DNA from: Hordeum vulgare subsp. vulgare
Taxonomy: Eukaryota > Streptophyta > Magnoliopsida > Poales > Poaceae
Assembly: GCF_904849725.1 (NCBI RefSeq)
Contig: NC_058518.1
Location: 419,189,081 to 419,253,080, forward strand
Length of the DNA: 64,000 nucleotides
Direction of reading: 5' to 3'
The notes under the pieces were generated by a model that was not told the DNA's origin, did not search any database, and saw only the letters and a program-made list of their open reading frames with translations. Below, in pieces: positions 1 to 9,470 of this stretch (positions are counted from its first letter, which is position 1; each line of letters begins with the position of its first letter). Made by a program: the position numbers and the translations under genes.

Positions 1-144
1 GGCCGGATTGATACCTTGGTTCTTAAACCGAGGGAAATACTTACCGTCGCTGTGATACATCACCCTTTCCGCTTCGAGGGAATACCAACGTGCCGTAGTA
101 GGAGTATTTCCGGCACAATTTCTAGGGGTACACAACAAACTTCA
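1..144 (+). repeat. 3' end of the 5' LTR of copy 1
   Basis: Matches the last 144 bases of the LTR at 3989-5523 and is followed directly by a 10-base spacer and the primer binding site, as expected at an LTR/internal junction. It ends in TTCA where the 3' LTR ends in ATCA. Confidence 0.85.
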
Positions 145-154
145 GAAGTATTTC

Positions 155-326
155 TGGCGCCGTTGCCGGGGAAGAGGATCGCTTGCCGAGGAGGATCGTG
201 AAGAATATTCTCCCGACAAAACGCCTATTTCTGGCGCCGTTGCCGGGGAAGAGGATCGCTTGCCGAGGAGGATCATGAAGAATATTCTCCCGACAACACG
301 CCTATTTCTCGCGCCGTTGCCGGGGA
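155..326 (+). repeat. Primer binding site triplicated in 77 bp tandem repeats
   Basis: TGGCGCCGTTGCCGGGGA occurs at 155-172 and 232-249, and with one change (second base G to C) at 309-326. The period is 77 bp both times, and the leader sequence between them (GAGGATCGCTTGCCGAGG and following) is repeated too. The motif is the type usually matched to the 3' end of a tRNA-Asp in plant Gypsy elements (family knowledge). Only the first copy is at the normal distance from the LTR. Confidence 0.85.
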
Positions 327-568
327 GGAGAAATGAAGATCTATCCTAGTAGGTCTCACAAACTCTTCTCTTGCATTTACTTTTCTTGCTAGTTGCCTCT
401 CGTTTTCCTCTCCCCCACTTCACATTTGCCGTTTTCATTCACCTTTCCCCTTCACCATTTTCTCCTTTGCCTTTTTCGTTCGCCCTTTTCTCTCGCTTGC
501 TTTCTGTTCGCTTGTGCGCCATGTGCCCTCAATATGCTTGCATCTTCGCTTGCTGAAAATCTAGTGAT

Positions 569-1279
569 ATGGATCCTCATCCACTTGCTAGTCTCTTTAA
601 GAGACCCACTCGTGTGGAACAAATTGCTATTGAGTTGAGGGAAATTGCCTATTCCTTTGGAGTTTTGCGTAAGATGCGTGAATCTAAAAATTGTGAGGAA
701 TAAATTCATGAAGTGATTCACAAGGGCTCCTTGGATGAAAAGCATGATTGCAATGATTTCACTATAATTCCTATTAGTGAAAATCATGCTAAAATTATGC
801 AAAACCCTAAGCTTGGGCATGCTAGTTTTGCTTTGTCCACTACTTGTTGCAATAATCATGATTGGGGTGATGATATTTCTTATGATCTTGAAAATTTGTT
901 CAAACCTCATGATGAATATGATATTTGCAACAATACTGAAAGTGGGGTTGGAGAAGTCATGACTTTATTTGATGATAATCCCACTATTTTTGAAGAGCGT
1001 CAACTTTGCATGCATGTGGATCATGAAAAAAATATCCTATGGGATAGCAATATTGTTGAATTTGAATATGATCCCACATGTAATTGCTGTGAGAGAGGAA
1101 AATATTTTGGTAGAAACTTTCATGTTACCAATTCACCTCTCGTCATGTTGAGATTACTCTTGTCTCTTTCTTCTTCCTTGCATATGGCAACTATTGGTTG
1201 TCTTGACAATTTGTTTTCCTATAAAATGCCTATGCATAGGAAGTATGTTAGACTTAGATGTGATTTTCACATGCTTTAG
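569..1279 (+). pseudogene. Broken ORF of the non-autonomous Gypsy, function unknown
   Basis: About 236 residues beginning MDPHPLASLFKRPT. A TAA at 701-703 interrupts the frame where copy 2 has a glutamate codon. After that the frame runs on in parallel with the intact ORF of copy 2 (23893-24642, minus). The product is acidic and rich in Asn, Asp, His and Cys in its middle third, including a CNCCERG stretch. No gag zinc knuckle, protease, RT or integrase motif is visible, and no signal peptide. It occupies the position of gag behind an untranslated leader of about 400 bases. I do not recognise the family. Confidence 0.7.
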
Positions 1280-3973
1280 GATGCTCTCTTTATGCTTCAA
1301 TTCTTGTCTTTTGTGAGAGCATCATTGATTGCCTAGCTAAGGGCGTTAAACAAAAGCGCTTGTTGGGAGGCAACCCAACGAATCTATCCTTTTTCTTTCT
1401 GTTTTGTGTTTTCCACACTTTCATAATTCTATTATGATTGTGTTTTTTGTGTTTCTTTTTTTGTGTTTGTGCCAAGCAAAACCGTTATGATTAGTCTTGA
1501 GGATGATCGTTTGGTCATGCTGGGAAAGACAGAAACTTTCTGGTCACGAAAATAATTTTCATTTTTTTCTGTAAGATCTTTTGAGTTGATACTTTTTGCT
1601 GCTGATTGCTACACAAATTCTTCACACTTTCGTAATTGTTCAGAATTTTTGAAGTAACAGAGGTATACGAAACATATAGATTCCTACAGACTTGTCTGCT
1701 ATTAACAGATTCTGTTTTTGTTGTGTTGGTTGCTTATTTTGATGAAACTATGGATAGTATCGGGGGTATTAGCCATGGAAGATTGAAAGTACAGTAACCC
1801 AACATCAGCACAAGTAGAATTTAAGTTTGCTACAGTATCTAAGGAAGTGGTGGTGTGCTTTCTTGTACTAATGTTATCACGAGTTTCTGTTTAAGTTTCG
1901 TGTTGTGAAGTTTTCAAGTTTTGGGTGAAGTTCTTATGGACAAAAAGATAAAGAGTGGCAAGAGCTCAAGCCTGGGTATGCCCAAGGCACCCCAAGAGAT
2001 TCAAGGATGCCGTAAAAGCCTAAGCTTGGGGATGCCCCGGGAAGGCATCCCCTCTCTCGTCTTCAATCCATCGGTAACGTTACTTGGGGCTATATTTTTA
2101 TTCACCACATGTTATGAGTTTTTGCTTGGAGCGTCTTGTATCATAGGAGTCTTTTATTTTTATTGTGTCACAATCATCCTTGCTGCACACCTAGAGAGAG
2201 ATACATGCACACGCCGTGATTTTGTCGAGCTTCACTTATATCTTATGGTAGACAATTCAGCTCACATGTGCTTCACTTATATCTTTTGAGCTAGATACTT
2301 TTGCTCTATGTGCTTCACTTATATCTTTTAGAGCGCAACGGTGCGTGGCTTGGTAGTTGATCTATGCTTTGAAAGTAGTCTCGAAAGGGGTAGTTATCCA
2401 AAGGGATACGAAAACTTCCTCCTTCATGTGCATTGAATAGTTGGAGAAGTTTGATTCATCTCAATTAGTTTTGAGTTGTGGTTATGGTAATATTGAAGTC
2501 ATGCTAGTAAGGTGTTGTGGATCTAAAAATACTTGTGTTGAAGTTAGTGATTCCCGTAGCATGTACGTATGGTGAACCGCTATGTGATGAAATCTGAACA
2601 TGATTAGTATATTGATTCTCATCCTTTGTGTGGCAGTCGGGATCACGCGATGGTTTATTCCTACCAACCCTTCCCCTAGGAGTATGCGTTGAATGCTTTG
2701 TTTCGATTACTAATAAAACTTTTGCAACAAGTATATGAGTTCTTCATGACCAATGTTGAGTCCATGGTTTAGATGCACTTTCACCTTCCACCATCACTAT
2801 CTTCTTAGTGCTGTGCAACTTTCGCCGGTGCACAAAACCCACCATTAGCCTCCCTCAAAACAGCCACCATACCTACCTACTATGGCTTTTTCAAAGTCAT
2901 TCCGAGATATATTGCCATGCAACTACCACCATGACATGTGCCACCACGTCTACTTGCCTTTGCATGATCGTAAGATAGCTAGCATGATGTTTCCATTGAT
3001 GACTATGCCATGCTAGATCGTTGCCACGGTACACTACCAAAGGCATTTCATATAGAGTTATAATTGCTCTAAGTTTTGAGTTGAAAGTGTGATGATCATC
3101 ATTATTGGAGCATTGTCCCATGTGAGGAAATAAAAGAGGCCAAAGAAGCCCATAAAAAAGAGGGCAAAGAGCCCACCAAAATAAAAAAAATGAGAGAAAA
3201 AGAGAGAAGGTACAATGCTACCACTTTTTCCACACCTGTGCATTTTGAGCACCATGATCTTCATGATTGAGAGTCTCTCATTTTTTCACTACCATATAGC
3301 TAGTGGGAAATTCTCATTATATAACTTGGCTTGTATATTCCAATGATAGGATTCCTCAAAGAATTGCCTTAGGTCTTCGTGAGCAAGCAAGTTGGATGCA
3401 CACCCACTAGTTTTCTTTAAGAGCTTTCACTTACTTGTAGCTCTAGTGCATCATTTGTATGGCAGTCCCTACTCACTCACATTGATATCTATTGATGAGC
3501 ATCTCCAGAACTCATTGATATGCCTAGTTAATGTGACTATCTTCTCCTTTTTGTCTTGCAACCTCCACCATACTCCACACCATATATAGTGCTATAACCA
3601 TGGCTCACACTCATGTATTGCGTGAGAGTTGAAAATGTTTGAGAAAGTAAAGGTGTGAAACAATTACTTGGCCAATACCGGGGTTGTGCATGATTTAAAT
3701 TCGTTGTTTAATGATGATAGAGCATAGCCAGACTATATGCTTTTGTAGGGATAACTTTCTTTTGGCCTTGCTATTTTGAAAGTTCATGATTACTTTGCTA
3801 GTTTGCTTGAATTATTATTGTTTCCACGTCAATAGCAAACTATTGTTTTGAATCTAATGGATCTAAACATTCACGTCACATAAGAGGAATTACGAAGCAC
3901 ACCTATACTAGGTAGCATGAAAGCATCAAAAATTCATTCTTATCACTTCCCTACTCGAGGACGAGCAGGAGTT
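1280..3973 (+). other. Non-coding internal region of copy 1
   Basis: No open frame here is supported by the second copy. It holds a conserved hairpin at 2028-2052 and A-rich, T-rich and simple stretches (for example 3121-3215), and it leads to the polypurine tract at 3974-3988. It is colinear in inverted order with 21295-23892 of copy 2. Confidence 0.7.
2022..2052 (+). other. Hairpin with a polypurine-tract-like arm
   Basis: GGGGATGCC (2028-2036) and GGCATCCCC (2044-2052) are perfect inverted arms around a 7-base loop. Bases 2022-2036 match the element's own polypurine tract at 14 of 15 positions. The same hairpin is kept in copy 2 at 23155-23179. Confidence 0.7.
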
Positions 3974-3988
3974 AAGCTTGGGGATGCT

Positions 3989-5523
3989 TGATACGTCTCA
4001 AACGTATCTATAATTTTTGATGGTTTCACGCTGTTATCTTGTCTTCTTTGTATGTTTTATGTACCTTTTTATATCTTTTTGGGGACTAACTTATTGATTC
4101 AGTGCCAAGTGCCAGTTCCTGTTTTTCCGTGCTTTTGACTCTTTTCAAATCTGATTTTGGAACGGAGTCCAAACGGAAGAAAAACCCCGAAATGATTTTT
4201 TCCCGAACGGAAGAAGTACAGGGAGACTTTGGGTTAGGCCAGGTGGGCCCCAAGGAGCCCACAAGGGCCCACTCCGCCACGAGGGGGGGAGGCGGCGGTG
4301 GGCAAGCTTGTGGCTTCCCTGGCCGCCTCCTGACCTCGGTTTTGCGCCTATATATTCCCAAATATTCCGCAAAAAACCAGGGGAGCCTCGAAAATACTTT
4401 TCCGCCGCCGCAAGCTTCCATTTCCGCGAGATCTCATCTGGAGACCCTTCCCGGCGCCCTGCCGGAGGGGACTTTGGAGGTGGAGGGCTTCTTCATCATC
4501 ATCATCGCCCCTCCAATGATTCATGAGTAGTTCACTTCAGACCTACGGGTCCGTAGTTAGTAGCTAGATGTCTTCTTCTCTCTCTTGGTTCTTCAATACA
4601 AAGTTCTCCATGATCTTCATGGAGATCTATCCGATGTAATCTTCTTTGGCGGTGTGTTTGTCGAGATCCGATGAATTGTGGACTTGTGATCAGATTATCT
4701 ATGATATATATTTGAGTCTTTGCTGATTTCTTATATGCATGATTTTATATCCTTGTAAGTCTCTCCGAGTCTTGGGCATTGTTTGGCCAACTAGATCTAT
4801 GATTCTTGCAATGGGAGAAGTGCTTGGTTTTGGGTTCTGCCATGTGGCGACCTTTCCCAGTGACAGTAGGGGCAGCAAGGCACACATCAAGCAGTTGCCA
4901 TCAAGGGTAAAAAGATGGGGTTTTTATCATTGGTTTGAGATTATCCCTCTACATCATGTCATCTTGCTTAAGGCGTTACTCTGTTCCTATGGACTTAATA
5001 CACTAGATGCATGCTGGATAGTGGTTGATGTGTGGAGTAATAGTAGTAGATGCAGAAAGTATCGGTCTACTTGTTTCACACGTGATGCCTATAGAAATAA
5101 TCATTGCATAGATATCATCACGACTCTGCACAGTTATATCAATTGCTCGGCAGTAATTTGTTCACCCACCGTCTACTTGCTTTCATGAGAGAAGCCACTA
5201 GTAAACACTACGGCCCCCGGGTCTATGCACATCCATCGTTTACAACTCCGCTTTTACTTTGCTTTGTTACTTTGTTACTTTCAGTTCTCACTTGGCAAAC
5301 AATCTATAAGGGATTGACAACCCCTTCATAGCGTTGGGTGCAAGCTTTTGTGTTTGTGCAGGTTGGTGAGATACTCTTCCGCCGGATTGATACCTTGGTT
5401 CTCAAACTGAGGGAAATACTTACCGTCGCTGTGCTACACCACCCTTTCCGCTTCGAGGGAATACCAACATGCCGTAGTAGGAGTATTTCTGGCACAATTG
5501 CCAGGGGTACACAACAAACATCA
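3989..5523 (+). repeat. 3' LTR of copy 1
   Basis: Starts TGATACGTCTC immediately after the polypurine tract and ends ACATCA, giving TG...CA ends and a length of 1535 bp. A GC-rich segment near 4270-4330 and the stretch running to the LTR end are shared with copy 2, but the last ~100 bases (U5) differ in kind from copy 2. Confidence 0.85.
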
Positions 5524-6323
5524 ACAAGATAATTTTTTTGCCTTTTCCCAAATTTACTTGAGAGGCAACTACGAAAGTTATAGCAGGTCAAGTACACCCT
5601 ACACATGCAATTCTAATAGTGTAGCAGCGGAAAGTAAAACATGCAAGTGCAAAGTAGAGGAGTAAGGTAGGGAGATCAAACACATGAGGTTGACACAACA
5701 ATTTTTGGCATGGTTCCGATAGGTGGCGCTATCGTACGTCCATGTTAGTGGAGACCTCAACCCACAGAGGGTAACAGCTGCAAGAGTCCACGGAGGGCTC
5801 CACCCATGGAGGGTCCACAAAGAAGCGGCCTTGTCTATTCCACCATGACTTCCGTCCACGGAGGACTAGCCTTACTCACAGTAGATCTTCACGAAGTAGG
5901 CGATCTCCTTGCCCTTACAAACATCTTGGTTTAACTCCACAACACGAAGTAGGAGGTTCCCAAGCGACACCTAACCAATCTAGGAGGCACCACCCTCCAA
6001 AAGGTAATAGATGTGGTAGATCAATGAACTCCTTGCTCTTGTGGTTCTAAAGATAGTATCTTCAACACAAATCACTCTCTCATAGAATATGCATGGGTAG
6101 GAGAGGTTGATTTGGTGGAAAGCAGTTTGGGGAGGCTAGAGATCAAGTTTCAAATGATAGGATTGGAATATCTTGGTCTCAACACATGAGTAGGTGGTTC
6201 TCTCTTAGAAAATGGATGTGGGAATGAAGTGTGTGTTCTGAGTGCTTCTCCCACGAAGGAGAGGTGGGTAAAAGGGTATATATAGGCAACAACCAAAATC
6301 CAACAGTTACACACAAAAGGGCA

Positions 6324-6615
6324 AACTCGGTGACACCAAAGTTGAAAACTGGGTGGTACCGATTAGCACAAAGGTGTGAACTTTTTAATTTCGGTGAGAC
6401 TGATATATGAAATTCGGTGGCACCGAAAAGGTGAATAACGACCAGATGGCCAAACTCGGTGGTACCGATACTCAAACTCGGAAATTCCGATTTTGTGTAT
6501 CTTGGCAACAGACGGTTGGTCACACTAAACTCGGTAGCACCGACTTGGTTTCGGTTGCACCAATTTGGTGGGAATGGCTAGGGTTTCTGTCTGAGGTCAA
6601 ACTCGGTGGGTCGGA
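6324..6615. repeat. Cluster of about nine CGGTG-N-CACCG-like motifs
   Basis: Variants of the near-palindrome CGGTGGCACCGA recur about every 20-50 bases; the best copy is 6415-6426, with others near 6354, 6389, 6456, 6478, 6530, 6550 and 6601. Several have decayed at one half. Similar motifs are a familiar feature of some Triticeae LTRs. Confidence 0.6.
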
Positions 6616-7320
6616 CTCAAAAGTGATTTCTCACAAATATAAAATGAAGAGTCTTCTATCTTGAGGCTTGAGCCAACATTGTTCCTTTCTTGCATCCAGG
6701 GGCATGTCCACATAAACCTTAAGCCATATCATCTTTTGAACTTCTTCCAAAATATACTTGGAAAGACATATTAGTCCAACGATGCATATGCTATGATCAA
6801 TTATCAAAACCACCCTAGGGAGCAGTTGTGCTTTCAATCTCCCCCTTTTTGGTAATTGATGACAACATATAGATCAAAGTTTCGACAATAGATATAATCA
6901 TGATTAGCATCAACCCTTTGAGAAGTATGTGAAAAGCAAGAGCTCCCCCTAAATCTATGAATTATTTAAAATTTGTGTCTGAATGAAAATGCACAATCGA
7001 TTAGGATCATGGGTCACTCTTCTATGTCACATACATCTTGGTGGTGCGTAAACAAAATAGGAATGAATAACAATGCACATGGCACCAACAAGATATGTGA
7101 ATGATCATCACAAAGATAGCTAATAGATAATAGTGTAGCATCAAACAATATAAAGCGCATGATCAATCACACGGATAGGATAAAGTCATCCAAAAGACCA
7201 AAGTTTTTAACACCAAATGAGAGCAAATAAGGTCAAAAGCTCTCTCTCTCTCTCTCAGTCTATGATCTATACATTTCTCCCCCTTTGGCAACAAGTTACC
7301 AAAAGTTCAAAAGTATAGAA

Positions 7321-8451
7321 CTACTCGTCTCTCTCGACTGCTGATGATGGAGTCGATAGAAGAGCATCCGCGAAGGCTTCTGCTGAATGTCCTGGAGCTG
7401 GAGGAGTTGATACAGAAGGTGCTTGATCTGGAGCTGGTGCTAAAGCTTGTGCTGAAGATGTTTGTCTTGTCTCCTGAGCAGGTACAACAACTGACCTAGG
7501 ACTGGTGCTGAATTGAGTAGTAGTGGTAGGAGGAGACTCTTCCTCCTCCTCATCATAATCTTCATATTCCTCATCTGAGCGTGAGATCTCCACCGAGTCA
7601 ACTTCATGTTGAAGCTGTTTGAGTATAGTTGTCAACTCACAAACCTTCACATCCATGTCATGAAACTTTGTTTCCACGACTCTCTCAGAGCTTTTCTGAC
7701 TTTGTAGTATCTCATGGATGTTCTTCTCCATGCCTTGGATAGAGCTAACTAGAAATGGGATTTGCTCAGCTTGAGTTTTGAGCTGTGGAACCGGTGGTGG
7801 CCTATTTCTAGCAGCCTCATCTTCTACTGCCTCTGCTGCCATTCTTGCTGCAACTGAGTTGGGATCATTGTCATCCATTACCACTTCATTGTCTTCAAAC
7901 TCTGGCTGAAGAGGTAGATGGGGACAATCAAGTAGATATGCATGCTTGCCTAGCTTGACATTGATAAGCATTTGAATCTAAGGAGCATATCCACATGATC
8001 TCTTCTGATCTGCAACAGTCCTCCGGATAGTCTCTACTATCAAATCCATCACTCTGAATCTGGTATGGGTGCCTATCAGGCTCAGAAGATTGATGGAATG
8101 TCCTTTGATCATCTTTTCATCTCCTGATTTAGGAATCAGGGTGCGTCTCAGACTAGTGTTTGTAGTAGGAATGCCTGCTTGCAGAAAGTACACAGAACCA
8201 GTCTTGTGACTAGCTAAGTAGTTGTGTGGAATTGTCTTATACATATTGGCCATTGAGTTGTGACTCTCCTTCGCTTCTGAGTACACATTTACATCTCGAT
8301 CTTCCTGCTTGGGGGCACCAATGATAGTAGCCCATTCATCAATTGTGGCTTCATACTTGTGACCATCAGTCATCCAGACTAAAGAACCATCTCCATAGAA
8401 ATGAATAGTTACATAGAATTGAATGATCAGCTCGTCATTCCATGGGGTCAT
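7321..8451 (-). pseudogene. Retroelement ORF of the 'putative plant transposon protein' type, one nonsense codon
   Basis: Read on the minus strand from about 8451, the frame begins MTPWNDELIIQFY. It is interrupted by TAG at 7978-7980, just after GYAP, and continues in the same frame to a stop at 7321-7323, so the two open pieces are one ORF of about 376 codons. The first part (WNDELI, DEWATIIGAP, SMANMYK, GHSINLL) resembles the N-terminal protein of non-autonomous or Athila-like grass retroelements. The second part has a coiled-coil-like region, a run of acidic residues (EEYEDYDEEEEE) and a Pro/Ala/Ser-rich tail. No enzyme motif is visible. The upstream boundary at TTACACAG followed by ATG looks like a splice acceptor, so an earlier exon may be missing. 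Confidence 0.6.
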
Positions 8452-8578
8452 CTGTGTAAGTGCATCTAGTGCCCCTTAGTAATTTTGGTGGTTTGAAGAC
8501 TTATAGGTTTAGAGACTGATATGTTTGTAAGTGTACACATGCTCTATAAGTCGCAGAGGACAATAGTAGGAGACATGC

Positions 8579-8782
8579 TAGCAGTAGCGCTGGTTTTTCC
8601 CTTACTAGTAGCGCTGGTGCCAGCGCTACTACCATCACGCTACAGCTAACCTGTTAGCAGTAGCGCTGAAAATAAAGCACTACTGGTGTACGCATTAGCA
8701 GTAGCGCTGGAAAAAATAAAGCGCTACTACTAATCCAGCGCTACTTGTTATTTTCCAGCGCTACTGCTAATTTTCCTGCTTT
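8579..8782. repeat. Subterminal repeats of CACTA A
   Basis: The motif GCAGTAGCGCTGG and its reverse complement CCAGCGCTACTGC recur about eight times in 200 bases in both orientations, separated by AAAATAAAG-type spacers. Arrays of short direct and inverted motifs beside the terminus are the usual binding sites for the CACTA accessory transposase (family knowledge). Confidence 0.65.
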
Positions 8783-9007
8783 CACAATTTAATTCCCGTC
8801 GTATTTATGCCCCCTACGTATTTGTGCATGCTCTATATAGTGGTTTCATCATATCATAATAAACAAGTATTATTGTCATCACATCATACACATAAAGTAG
8901 CTCGTCATTTATACCATCATCATCATTATCCAACACAAATATCATCAAATTTCAAAAATAGCGATACACACAAGTCATGGCATACCCACAAGTTTCATCA
9001 TCCCTAT
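8783..9007 (-). other. Probable 3' untranslated region of CACTA A
   Basis: AT-rich DNA between the subterminal repeats and the stop codon of the viroplasmin-like exon. No frame or repeat is recognisable. Confidence 0.4.
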
Positions 9008-9277
9008 CTAAACCATCACATAAAAGAGAAGATCAATCAGCATGAGCAAGAGCGCGACCATGTAGTACTTCTTGAGGCACCAGTTTTGCTCCATCTCTTG
9101 CCGTAGCATCCACCTCAAGTAACTAATTTCCGCTTCGGCTCTGCTATCGAACCCTGTGTGGCTAGCGCCCGAGTACCTATTCAGCTGGGCCTAAGCGTCT
9201 GGCCAGTGGTCATACGCTCCTGGAACCCTCCCAATGAATACGACATAGCCGTCCTTCTCCATCTCCGATCTATGTAC
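9008..9277 (-). pseudogene. Terminal exon with RNase H1 N-terminal / viroplasmin-like domain and a hydrophobic tail
   Basis: On the minus strand a CAG acceptor at 9280-9278 opens a 90-codon exon ending in TAG at 9008-9010. Its first half reads EKDGYVVFIGRVPGAYD, then HWPDA, a TAG (9191-9193), and AQLNRYSGASHTGFDSRAEAE. The YVVF-GR-PG-YD-W pattern followed by a small G-x-x-x-G-F and AEAE is the fold signature of the hybrid-binding domain of RNase H1, also found in caulimovirus viroplasmin. The last 20 residues are very hydrophobic (MVALLLMLIDLLFYVMV), a likely tail anchor. The exon follows the Ulp1-like gene in the direction of transcription. Whether it is spliced to it or belongs to a separate transcript cannot be seen, since the preceding frame ends at 9471. 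Confidence 0.6.
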
Positions 9278-9470
9278 CTGCATCATAACTTGATTAATTC
9301 AACGATATATAATATGAAACATAATGTACTTGAGAAACACAAGCAGTAAACATATATAAATAACGAAGTTCCTCATACACAAACTAATTAACTAGAGCGG
9401 TGTACGACAGTTCATATAAAGACTAGTAGTATTAATTATAACTGAACACACACATTGTCATCGTCAATCA
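9278..9470 (-). other. Intron or intergenic spacer within CACTA A
   Basis: AT-rich stretch between the stop of the Ulp1-like gene (9471-9473) and the acceptor of the viroplasmin-like exon; nothing else visible. Confidence 0.4.

Larger units (their letters stand above)
1..5523 (+). mobile_element. Non-autonomous Gypsy-type LTR retrotransposon, copy 1 (5' end outside window)
   Basis: The window opens inside the 5' LTR (1-144). A primer binding site follows at 155-172, then an internal region of about 3.8 kb, a polypurine tract (AAGCTTGGGGATGCT, 3974-3988) and a complete 3' LTR. The internal region has no protease, RT or integrase, only one degenerate ORF of unknown function, so the element must have been mobilised in trans. 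A second, inverted copy lies at 19778-26535 and matches along nearly its whole length. The two LTR ends visible (1-144 and 5380-5523) differ at roughly ten positions by eye, so the insertion is not very recent. The right-hand target duplication would be 5524-5528; its partner lies outside the window. I do not assign a named family. Confidence 0.85.
5524..8578 (-). mobile_element. Remnant of a second retroelement, minus orientation, ends undefined
   Basis: Carries a degenerate minus-strand ORF (7321-8451) of a type common in grass retroelements. It also has LTR-like non-coding DNA: a CGGTGGCACCGA motif cluster at 6324-6615, CCCCCTTTTTGG stretches, and at 8455-8578 a segment opening GTAAGTGCATCTAGTGCC that I recognise as repetitive in Triticeae. 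No matching LTR pair, primer binding site or target duplication could be found, so the boundaries are simply those of the neighbouring elements. Confidence 0.5.

Noticed and set aside
452..910. Minus-strand frame of 152 codons
   Set aside because: Antisense shadow of the + ORF conserved between the two non-autonomous copies; AT-rich mirror composition.
8678..8700. CACTACTGG as a CACTA terminus of element A
   Set aside because: It lies in the middle of the subterminal motif array and looks like a GCGCTAC motif with one G-to-A change; no target triplet fits.
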